From the NCBI GenBank assembly GCA_001751155.1, contig MAXR01000401.1:1-9203 (forward strand): a stretch of DNA of 9,203 nt, read 5' to 3'. The translations under genes were made by a program, and so were the position numbers. Position 1 is the first letter of the stretch; each line of letters begins with the position of its first letter. The notes under the pieces are model-generated. The model was not told the DNA's origin, ran no database searches, and worked only from the letters and a program-made list of their open reading frames with translations. The DNA comes from Desulfuromonadales bacterium C00003068. GTDB lineage: Bacteria; Desulfobacterota; Desulfuromonadia; Desulfuromonadales; Desulfuromonadaceae. This document shows, piece after piece, positions 1-5,992 of the stretch.

Positions 1-656
1 CCACTGAAGCCACCGCTTCCGCCGCCGAAACCACCACCGCCAAAGCCGCCACCCATCCAAAACATTGAACGCCGTCGCCGACCACCAAAGGGCAGTAGCC
101 CGGGGGCGAGAAAGAGCAGCATCGTTAGCCAGCCGAATGAGCTGCGCTTCTTTTTGTTGCGTTTTCCCGTACCCGTGTATTCTCCGCGTACCGCTTCACC
201 CATTGAGATAACGCCGGCAATAATACCGCCAGAAAAATCTCCCTGTTTGAAGTGTGGGCTGATCTCACCATCAATAATTCGACCGGCAAGAAGATCGGTC
301 ATCCGACCTTCAAGGCCGCGACCAACTTCAATGCGAATTTTACGATCCTCTTTGGCAATGAGCAGCAGCAAGCCATTATCACTCTGCTTTTGACCTAGTT
401 TCCATTGTTCTGCAACTCTTATCGCAGTGTCGGCTAGATCTTCACCTTCAAGGCTGGTCAACGTCAATACCGCGATCTGTGTCGAGTCGGTTTGCTCAAA
501 TTGTTCAAGATATTGTTCGAGCTTGAGTTCGGTTGAGGCTGGGATCATCCCTGCCTGATCGTTGATATAGCCGTCGAGGCGTGGGATATCGAGTGCTGCG
601 ACCGAGGTGCACAGCAATAAAATACCTACAAGAGCGCAGCCGAGGTGTCGGATCAA
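1..656 (-). CDS. TPM-domain membrane protein (YgcG-like), C-terminus cut by the window edge
   Basis: The 218 visible codons read as an N-terminal hydrophobic signal (about residues 5-20, ending TSVAA), then a TPM domain (about 26-155) with the family hallmark NGLLLLIAKEDRKIRIEVGRGLEG-type core at residues 94-117. A basic stretch KRNKKKR (165-171), a membrane segment (about 174-190) and a Gly/Phe-rich tail from residue 201 follow, still open at the edge. TPM proteins are exported or membrane-bound. Some (TLP18.3) have phosphatase activity and others act in membrane-protein repair or assembly, so the exact role here is unknown. The start is chosen as TTG at 656-654: it overlaps the lemA stop (TTGA), has AGGTGA five bases upstream, and gives a complete signal peptide, while no ATG does. 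Pairing with LemA is common and suggests a joint envelope function. Family call is firm; function is not. Confidence 0.88.
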   Translation of the reverse strand, partial: MIRHLGCALVGILLLCTSVAALDIPRLDGYINDQAGMIPASTELKLEQYLEQFEQTDSTQIAVLTLTSLEGEDLADTAIRVAEQWKLGQKQSDNGLLLLIAKEDRKIRIEVGRGLEGRMTDLLAGRIIDGEISPHFKQGDFSGGIIAGVISMGEAVRGEYTGTGKRNKKKRSSFGWLTMLLFLAPGLLPFGGRRRRSMFWMGGGFGGGGFGGGSGGFS

Positions 657-1228
657 AACTTCACCTGTGGAGCAACATCGCTACCCGCGGTCGCTTTAAA
701 CGATTCCTTGCGCTCAAGGTTGAGCATATAACTGTTCGTTAAATTGCCAGGGAAGGAGCGGATGGAACTATTAAATTGTTGTACCGTTTTGTTGAAACGT
801 TGGCGTGCTACGTTGATGCGGTTTTCGGTGCCCTCAAGTTGATGTTGCAGATCGCGAAAATTTTGGCTGGCTTTTAGATCGGGGTAGCGTTCAGCCACTA
901 CGAGTAGGCGGGATAACGCACCCGACATTTGTTGTTGTGCTTGGGCAAACTGCTCCATTTGCTTCGGATCACTCAAGCCTTGAGCCGAAATAGTCGTTTT
1001 GCCAACGCTGGCACGGGCTGCGGTCACGTTTTGCAGGGTTTCCTGCTCATGCTTGGCGTATGCCTTAACCGTTTCAACCAGATTCGGTATCAGATCGGCA
1101 CGGCGTTGGTAGGTTGCTTCAACATCGCCCCATGCGGCAAAAACGGCTTCTTCATTGGTTTGAATTTGGTTGTAGCCACAACTGGTGAGGAGCAGGGTCG
1201 ATAATAATAGAATAAATGCGCGTAACAT
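653..1228 (-). CDS. lemA: LemA family lipoprotein
   Basis: A 191-residue protein of the LemA family (PF04011), mostly helical. The N-terminus is a lipoprotein signal: hydrophobic residues 4-14, then LTSC with Cys17 as the predicted lipidation site. The family core follows: NEEAVFAAWGDVEATYQRR, then RADLIPNLVETVKAYAKHE (about 43-61), and later the conserved AERYPDLKASQNF (about 111-123) and ENRINVARQRFN segments. The open frame extends upstream to 1345, but ATG 1228 is preferred. It starts the signal peptide directly, has AGGA eight bases upstream, and lies about 50 bases downstream of a promoter, whereas the longer start would lie upstream of that promoter. First gene of an operon with the TPM gene. 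LemA function is not established; the family call is secure. Confidence 0.93.
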   Translation of the reverse strand: MLRAFILLLSTLLLTSCGYNQIQTNEEAVFAAWGDVEATYQRRADLIPNLVETVKAYAKHEQETLQNVTAARASVGKTTISAQGLSDPKQMEQFAQAQQQMSGALSRLLVVAERYPDLKASQNFRDLQHQLEGTENRINVARQRFNKTVQQFNSSIRSFPGNLTNSYMLNLERKESFKATAGSDVAPQVKF

Positions 1229-1286
1229 GAAGTGTTTCCTATTCTTGTGATTGGTGTAATAGCCGATAAATGATGATTCGGTGCTT

Positions 1287-1315
1287 AATATAGGGTCGAG
1301 CGGGGCAAAAGTAAA
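1287..1315 (-). promoter_or_regulatory. Sigma70-like promoter for the lemA operon
   Basis: On the minus strand, TTTACT (1315-1310) and TATATT (1292-1287) are separated by exactly 17 bases, matching the -35 and -10 consensus at 4/6 and 5/6 positions. Transcription would start near 1280, leaving a leader of about 50 bases before the lemA ATG at 1228. This also supports the shorter lemA start. Confidence 0.65.
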
Positions 1316-1352
1316 CCCGTTTAAAGGGGGATGTTTGGCAATCAAAAATTTA

Positions 1353-1426
1353 TTGTAACAAAATCTGGCGAAGTTTGTTGCTATTTTACAACAGTGTTTT
1401 ACAATAATAAATTGTTGATTTGTTGT
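1353..1426. repeat. Cluster of TTGT/ACAA dyads upstream of the cysteine-rich protein gene
   Basis: The AT-rich stretch between the two divergent promoters holds several short inverted repeats built from TTGT and ACAA. They are TTGTAACAA (1353-1361), TGTTG/CAACA (1376-1380 with 1389-1393), ACAAT/ATTGT around a five-base centre (1401-1415), and an outer ACAACA/TGTTGT pair (1388-1393 with 1421-1426) centred within one base of it. They overlap the predicted promoter of the plus-strand gene, so an operator is possible. AT-rich sequence makes such motifs by chance, hence the modest confidence. Confidence 0.35.
1378..1405 (+). promoter_or_regulatory. Possible promoter of the CxxCxxCC protein gene
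   Basis: TTGCTA (1378-1383) and TACAAT (1400-1405, 5/6 match to TATAAT) are 16 bases apart. The start of transcription would fall near 1412, about 34 bases before the ATG at 1446. The -10 is good, the -35 weaker. Confidence 0.45.
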
Positions 1427-1445
1427 TCACAATATGGAGGAGACT

Positions 1446-2099
1446 ATGAAGTCATTTGATTTTATCCGTTATCATGACCAATTAAGGGACTCGCTGACCT
1501 CAACGTTGTCTGAGGTCAAAAGTCGAGGTGATCTGTGTGTTGTGATGACGGGATTGACGGATCTTTTGGAGGTTGAACTCGCCAAACATTTAACAGTGGA
1601 AGACCACGAACTCCTAGCCTGTGCAGCAGGCTGTGGAAGTTGTTGTATGGTTAATGTCTCGGTTCTTGATCCTGAAGCGGTTAATATTGCCCGTTATCTT
1701 AAGGGGCAGCTCTCTGATATCGAGCGAGAAACCCTTTTGCTGTCGATGAAGAAGATGGTGAATGCTATTTCCGATGTCGACGAAGAGGAGCGTATTGCCA
1801 TGCGCAGAAGTTGCACGTTTTTAAGTGACAAGGGGGAGTGTACCATTTACCCTGTGCGACCTTTGCTCTGTCGTTCTATCACCTCAACCAGTGCTACAGC
1901 CTGTCGCGATGCCCTAGCAATGCAAGCTCTTGGTGAACAGTTGCCGGTTGTGATGAACCTTTTTCAAAAAAATCTGTTTGATGTTGGCTACCAAGGTCTT
2001 GCCAAGGCGATGGAAAATAATGATATGGATTCCCATGGTGCCGAATTAACGGCTGCTGTGCTACAGCATATGAATGATGGTCTCGCAAAAAAGAATTAG
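1446..2099 (+). CDS. YkgJ-type cysteine cluster protein (zinc/iron-chelating domain)
   Basis: A 217-residue soluble protein with eight cysteines in the order typical of the CxxCxxCC family (PF03692). Cys59, Cys63, Cys66 and Cys67 form CAAGCGSCC, and Cys123, Cys132 and Cys142 lie in the SCTFLSDKGECTIYPVRPLLCR segment, where CxIYxxRPxxCR is the family signature. Cys153 follows. Such proteins are thought to bind zinc, iron or a cluster. Function is generally unknown, with links to flagellin-lysine methylation or protein maturation only in some members. ATG 1446 is chosen over the in-frame ATG 1434 because GGAGG (1436-1440) sits five bases before it and would otherwise be inside the gene. The gene stands alone, divergent from lemA and upstream of rpsU. 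No signal peptide or membrane segment is seen. Confidence 0.85.
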   Translation: MKSFDFIRYHDQLRDSLTSTLSEVKSRGDLCVVMTGLTDLLEVELAKHLTVEDHELLACAAGCGSCCMVNVSVLDPEAVNIARYLKGQLSDIERETLLLSMKKMVNAISDVDEEERIAMRRSCTFLSDKGECTIYPVRPLLCRSITSTSATACRDALAMQALGEQLPVVMNLFQKNLFDVGYQGLAKAMENNDMDSHGAELTAAVLQHMNDGLAKKN

Positions 2100-2160
2100 A
2101 TGGCTAAGCGTCTTTACACGGGGGAAAAGTTGATTAATCACCGTTATTCGTGAAATGAAC

Positions 2161-2189
2161 TTGACTTTAATAGGGCTGGCCGTTAGATT
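2161..2189 (+). promoter_or_regulatory. Promoter of rpsU
   Basis: TTGACT (2161-2166, 5/6 match to consensus) and TAGATT (2184-2189, 4/6) have a 17-base spacer. Transcription would begin near 2196, giving a leader of about 48 bases. A 10-base perfect palindrome TGATTAATCA (2131-2140) lies just upstream and could be a binding site, but nothing else supports that. Confidence 0.55.
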
Positions 2190-2243
2190 ACAGCCTCCTC
2201 TCTCCTAGGGGGGAATATCTTAAATGGAAATGAGGTGATTTTC

Positions 2244-2438
2244 GTGGAAATTCAAGTTCTTGACAATAATGTTGAAAAAGCGATCCGAGTGCTTAAGCGT
2301 AAGCTACAGCAGGAAGGACTTTTCCGTGAAATGAAGCAACGCAAGTTTTACGAGAAGCCAAGCGTAAAACGTAAGCGTAAAGAAAAAGAAGCACAGCGTC
2401 GTCTGCGGAAAAAAATGCGTCTGATGCGCACTGACTGA
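2244..2438 (+). CDS. rpsU: 30S ribosomal protein bS21
   Basis: A 64-residue, highly basic protein matching bS21 along its whole length: VEIQVLDNNVEKAIRVLKRK, then LQQEGLFREMKQRKFYEKPS, then a Lys/Arg-rich tail ending in MRTD. bS21 sits on the 30S platform near the 3' end of 16S rRNA and helps mRNA binding during initiation. The start is taken as GTG 2244, since the family begins M(V)EIxV and AGGTGA (2233-2238) lies five bases upstream. The GTG at 2235 would add an unconserved MIF and overlap the ribosome-binding site. The gene appears monocistronic, with its own promoter upstream and a strong terminator 25 bases after the stop. In many bacteria rpsU sits beside dnaG or yqeY; neither is here. 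Confidence 0.96.
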   Translation: MEIQVLDNNVEKAIRVLKRKLQQEGLFREMKQRKFYEKPSVKRKRKEKEAQRRLRKKMRLMRTD

Positions 2439-2463
2439 TCACCTCAGTCTACATAGCTCTAAT

Positions 2464-2500
2464 AAAAATGGCGAACCGTATTACGGTTCGCCATTTTTTT
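2464..2500. terminator. Bidirectional rho-independent terminator between rpsU and the GGDEF/EAL gene
   Basis: A perfect 12-base stem, ATGGCGAACCGT (2468-2479) with ACGGTTCGCCAT (2483-2494), closes a three-base loop. It is flanked by an A-run on the left and seven Ts on the right, so the stem extends further by A-T pairs. Read on plus it ends rpsU. Read on minus it has TTTTT after the stem and ends the PhnD-like/GGDEF-EAL operon, whose stop is at 2518. Confidence 0.93.
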
Positions 2501-2517
2501 GTCTTATCTGCCTAGTG

Positions 2518-4806
2518 CTAGCAGGTGTCCATGTGTGCAACCAGTTCGTCAGCTGGCAATGGTTCACTGAATAGAAAACCTTGTCCTTGGTGGCAGCTCT
2601 TTGCGCGTAAAAAATCGGCCTGGGCTTCGGTTTCAATCCCTTCAGCAACGACTTTTAAATTTAGGCTGTGCGCTAGGGCAATAACCGATGACGCGAGGGC
2701 AGCGTCATCTACGTCACTGGTGACACGTTCGATAAAGCACTTATCAATTTTAAGTTTCGACAATGGGAAATAGCGCAAATAGCTTAGCGATGAATATCCG
2801 GTGCCGAAATCATCAATTGCCAATTGCAATCCAAGTTCTGTTAACTCCACCATAGTTGATGTGGCTTTATCAATTCCATCCATAATCATACTTTCAGTAA
2901 TTTCTAGTTCAAGTATCGTTGGGTCAATTCCTGTTTCGTGAATGATTTTCTCAACGGTTGCGACGAGGTTGTCTTGGCGGAATTGTAACGGCGAGAGGTT
3001 GACGGCAACGGTGATAGGATCGCGACCTTGTTTTTGCCAACGTACAATTTGTTCGCACGATTCACGTAGTACCCATTCACCAATGGGAACAATAAGGCCA
3101 CACTCTTCAGCCAGCGGGATAAAGTCAAGGGGTGAGATCAGGCCAACTTCTGGATGGTTCCAGCGCACAAGTGCTTCAAGTCCTGTGGTTTTGCGCGACA
3201 GCAAGTTGATTTGTGGTTGGTAGTAAACGACGAGTTCGTTGTTTTCAAGAGCCTTACGCAGATCGTTTTCAAGTTGGAAAAACTTGTTGGCATGGCGGGT
3301 CATCTCGGCTTCAAAAAATTGATAACGATTGCGCCCTTCATCTTTTGCACGGGTCAGGGCAATATCGGCATTTGTCATGAGTTGCTTGGTGTCGTTGCCA
3401 TCACAGGGGTAGAGACTGATACCAATACTTGCGCTGAGATAGATCTCATCATCCTTGAGTACAATCGGTTGCGTAAATTGCTCTAATATCTGATTAGCGA
3501 TGTGACTTATGGTTGTCAGTTCACGTGAGCCCTCAATGAGTACCGCAAATTCATCACCACTGAGCCGTGCCATCACTTCGCCATGGGTAAAGCAACTTTT
3601 TAACCGTTTCGACACTTGAGCTAAAACCTGATCTCCAGATTCACGGCCAAGGGATTCGTTGATTTTTTTAAATCGATCCATACCAATAAAGAATAGTGCC
3701 ACCATTGCTGTTGGTGCACTTCGATTCAGTGCTTGGCCCAATCGGTCACGCAACAGAAGGCGATTGGGAAGATTCGTCAATAGGTCGTGGTGTGACATAT
3801 AGATAAGCTTCGACTTCTTTTCATCGAGACTTGCCTCAAGTTGTAATCGATCTGTGATGTCACGAGTTGTTTCGATCATTCCCGTAATTTGGCCTTTTTC
3901 GATCAACGGAGAGGCTTCAATCTCGAAAATTTTAGTGCTGCCATCTTTGTTGTGACGGTGTTGAATCACTCGCACAGGACCATTGTTCTCTTTAACTGCC
4001 TTAAGGGGGCACGTTGCGTGGTCGTCACGTTCTCCACAATAATTATCACAGCACGACTTACCTTGTGTTTTTTTGTTGGCAAGATTATTCATTGCCGAGC
4101 GATTCATAAGGATGATCTCTTTTGTGTCACGTACAACGCGAATTGGATCAACGATCCCGTCAATAACCGTTTGAAGAAAGTTATGCTGACGATCAAGTTT
4201 TGCTGTGATCTGTTCAACTTCACTGGTGGTAACTAGAGCGATTTGACGGCTGAGCGCAGCACCAATTAATACGGCAAGTAGGGACATTGCCAAAATTTGT
4301 TGAATATTGTTCCACGCGCGGCGGTTTAATTCACTTTTTTGTATTCCCAAATGCAGCACGGCACGGGTGGTGTCGACATTAACCATGATGTGGTAATAGC
4401 GTTGATTGTTTTGGTCGGCGATGTTTTTGATCATCATCGTGGTGTCGCTATTGGTTGATAGCTTTAAAAGCCCTAGTGGAAAACCATTTGGAAAGGTTGA
4501 GACTAGCGGGACACCATCTTCGACTAAATACGCATAGTCGATTGCGGTATCACTGCTGACGGTACTTTGCAGTCGCTTGAGTAGTGCTACTTGATCGTTC
4601 CAGAGAACTTGGTCTGGAATCTGATGCGACAAAAGTCGCGCTTGAGCAACGTAGAACGTTTGAGTTGCTTGGCGGTAATGGTTGGTTTCTGAAATGGTCG
4701 CAGTGGTGCACACCCCTAGTATCAAAAGGGTTAATAGAATAAAAGAACGCCAGAAAATTCTTTTTTTAAGCCCTGATTTGTCGATCAGTTTACTTGTTTT
4801 GCGCAT
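2518..4806 (-). CDS. Membrane PAS-GGDEF-EAL protein, predicted c-di-GMP phosphodiesterase with degenerate GGDEF
   Basis: 762 residues: membrane segment (about 18-38), periplasmic region of about 130 residues (40-167), second membrane segment (about 169-186), PAS domain (about 208-320) carrying Cys252, Cys253, Cys257 and Cys266, GGDEF domain (335-500) and EAL domain (508-758). The EAL domain keeps Glu544 (EALVRW), Asn603, Glu635, Asp665-Asp666 (DDFGTG), Lys686, Glu722 and Gln742, so hydrolysis of c-di-GMP is expected. The GGDEF domain reads SGDEF (416-420). The first metal-binding Asp (PleD Asp327) is Gly375 in FIGMDRFKK, and no RxxD inhibitory site precedes the signature, so cyclase activity is doubtful and a GTP-sensing role likelier. 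The start overlaps the PhnD-like gene by 22 bases, suggesting translational coupling and a joint sensor. ATG 4806 is the only good start and has a weak ribosome-binding site. Confidence 0.93.
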   Translation of the reverse strand: MRKTSKLIDKSGLKKRIFWRSFILLTLLILGVCTTATISETNHYRQATQTFYVAQARLLSHQIPDQVLWNDQVALLKRLQSTVSSDTAIDYAYLVEDGVPLVSTFPNGFPLGLLKLSTNSDTTMMIKNIADQNNQRYYHIMVNVDTTRAVLHLGIQKSELNRRAWNNIQQILAMSLLAVLIGAALSRQIALVTTSEVEQITAKLDRQHNFLQTVIDGIVDPIRVVRDTKEIILMNRSAMNNLANKKTQGKSCCDNYCGERDDHATCPLKAVKENNGPVRVIQHRHNKDGSTKIFEIEASPLIEKGQITGMIETTRDITDRLQLEASLDEKKSKLIYMSHHDLLTNLPNRLLLRDRLGQALNRSAPTAMVALFFIGMDRFKKINESLGRESGDQVLAQVSKRLKSCFTHGEVMARLSGDEFAVLIEGSRELTTISHIANQILEQFTQPIVLKDDEIYLSASIGISLYPCDGNDTKQLMTNADIALTRAKDEGRNRYQFFEAEMTRHANKFFQLENDLRKALENNELVVYYQPQINLLSRKTTGLEALVRWNHPEVGLISPLDFIPLAEECGLIVPIGEWVLRESCEQIVRWQKQGRDPITVAVNLSPLQFRQDNLVATVEKIIHETGIDPTILELEITESMIMDGIDKATSTMVELTELGLQLAIDDFGTGYSSLSYLRYFPLSKLKIDKCFIERVTSDVDDAALASSVIALAHSLNLKVVAEGIETEAQADFLRAKSCHQGQGFLFSEPLPADELVAHMDTC

Positions 4807-5723
4807 ACCTGAGCCATCTCTCGAATTGAATTGTAGTCGCTGTCGTTTCCAAGGGTAAAGTGGTCGATTCGTAGTGAATTAAGAATTTCACGCCCCTTCG
4901 GGGTTTTGTGCGCTTCAAGAAAGAAATTTCGTAGTTGTTGTTTGAGCTTTGGGTCCAATTGTTTCGGTACAACAACAGGGGGAATGCCAAAGTCGTTTGA
5001 GGTGTGGATAATACGTACATTGAGAGCATCGGGGTCATTTTCGATGATCATGTGTTCAAGGATAAGGGAATCGACGGCCGCACCATCCACAAGACCTTTG
5101 GCTACAGCTTGAACCGAGTTATCGTGTCCATGGCTTATCAATGTCTCTGCAAAAAATGTTTGCGCCGATTCATCTTGTGTCGCTAAAAGAAAACTTGGTG
5201 CTAAGCACCCCGTATTGGATGTTTTTGAAGTGAAGGCAAAACGGTGATTGCGAAGGTCGGCGAGTGATTGAAATGGACTGTCCTTGGCAACAATGATGTT
5301 TGAATTATAGGTTGTTTTTCCGTCAATGACTGGGACAACAAGGAGTTCTACGCCGTAGAGATCGTGTCCGAGGGCGTAAGATCCTGAGCAAATAAATGCG
5401 ACATCAACCTCATGTTTTTCGAGAAGTTTATCCACTTCGGTGTACGTTGGTCGTTGAATGAAATCAACGGAGTAATGTAGCTCGTCGCCGATTGATAAGA
5501 TTAAATCGCGGTACAGTCTACGTGTCGTCTGTGGTGAGGTCATTGCTGCAACGGCAACATGAAGAGTCGGTCCTACATGATCGAGAGGTACCTCGGCGGT
5601 TTTGTCGAAGTTGATGGTTTCGTCGGTTGAACTTGGCGTTATAGACAACAGGCTGACGATAAAGATACCTATTGCCGTGATGAGTAGGAGAGGGATCAAC
5701 TTTCCTTTTACATGTTTCGTCAT
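4785..5723 (-). CDS. PhnD-like periplasmic solute-binding protein with N-terminal membrane anchor
   Basis: 312 residues of the PhnD/phosphonate-binding-like family (PF12974). A basic start (MTKHVKGK) precedes a hydrophobic segment (about 9-28) with no clear signal-peptidase site, so the protein is probably tethered in the inner membrane and faces the periplasm. The binding fold begins at LHVAVAAMTSP (54-64). It continues with Tyr94 in RPTYTEV, DVAFICSGSY (107-116), and TSKTSNTGCLAPSF (165-178), which sits where PhnD has its STSG ligand loop. Asp228 lies in VDGAAVDS. The start at ATG 5723 has AGGAG six bases upstream; the frame is open to 5813 but that extension looks non-coding. No permease or ATPase gene is nearby, and the next gene is an overlapping GGDEF/EAL membrane protein, so sensing rather than transport is inferred. 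Ligand unknown; phosphonate is not assured. Confidence 0.88.
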   Translation of the reverse strand: MTKHVKGKLIPLLLITAIGIFIVSLLSITPSSTDETINFDKTAEVPLDHVGPTLHVAVAAMTSPQTTRRLYRDLILSIGDELHYSVDFIQRPTYTEVDKLLEKHEVDVAFICSGSYALGHDLYGVELLVVPVIDGKTTYNSNIIVAKDSPFQSLADLRNHRFAFTSKTSNTGCLAPSFLLATQDESAQTFFAETLISHGHDNSVQAVAKGLVDGAAVDSLILEHMIIENDPDALNVRIIHTSNDFGIPPVVVPKQLDPKLKQQLRNFFLEAHKTPKGREILNSLRIDHFTLGNDSDYNSIREMAQVCAKQVN

Positions 5724-5800
5724 ATCGAGCTCCTGGAGCGGATAATAAACGGGCGACAATGTCTTGGCTTTAATGAAGCAAGGAAGAAACGTTAGTCTGT

Positions 5801-5830
5801 TTTGTAGTTGCAATAAGCGTACCTTGTCGC
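5801..5830 (-). promoter_or_regulatory. Weak candidate promoter for the PhnD-like/GGDEF-EAL operon
   Basis: On the minus strand GCGACA (5830-5825) and TACAAA (5806-5801) are 18 bases apart, each a 4/6 match to consensus. The leader would be about 70 bases. No better candidate was seen between the gap terminator and the start codon. Confidence 0.3.
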
Positions 5831-5861
5831 AGGTGTCGGTTCGGTGCGAAAGTGGAGTAAA

Positions 5862-5884
5862 GGGGGACGGGAGTACTGGGGGGG
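5862..5884 (+). other. G-rich tract with canonical G-quadruplex pattern
   Basis: On the plus strand the runs GGGGG (5862-5866), GGG (5869-5871) and GGGGGGG (5878-5884, usable as two runs) are separated by short loops and satisfy the G3-N(1-7) four-run pattern. A further GGGG is at 5900-5903. The octamer TACTGGGG occurs at 5874-5881 and again at 5896-5903, 22 bases apart. The tract lies upstream of the PhnD-like operon, on its template strand, in otherwise unremarkable non-coding sequence. Confidence 0.45.
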
Positions 5885-5934
5885 ATGACCCAAGTTACTG
5901 GGGACAATCACCCTATTTAGAAATGAAATAATAA

Positions 5935-5971
5935 AAAACCTCGTTCACTTTTAAAAGCTGAACGAGGTTTT
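5935..5971 (-). terminator. Rho-independent terminator of gap
   Basis: AAAACCTCGTTCA (5935-5947) pairs perfectly with TGAACGAGGTTTT (5959-5971). The loop CTTTTAAAAGC is itself nearly self-complementary and can lengthen the stem. On the minus strand it starts 22 bases after the gap stop and is followed by T-rich sequence. It also has T-rich sequence on the plus side, but no plus-strand gene ends here. Confidence 0.9.
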
Positions 5972-5992
5972 ATTTCTGTTATGTCGTGCAAA

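Noticed and set aside
1229..1345. Longer lemA reading with 39 extra N-terminal residues
   Set aside because: It has no ribosome-binding site, hides the lipoprotein signal, and begins upstream of a good promoter at 1287-1315.
3154..4236. Plus-strand open frames of 110-115 codons
   Set aside because: They run antisense through well-conserved GGDEF/EAL and PAS coding sequence and resemble no family.
4785..5723. Phosphonate ABC transporter locus
   Set aside because: Only the binding-protein family member is present; no permease, ATPase or phosphonate-degradation gene is in the flanking sequence.
5724..5813. Longer start for the PhnD-like protein
   Set aside because: AGGAG sits six bases before ATG 5723, and the extra 30 residues resemble no signal or domain.
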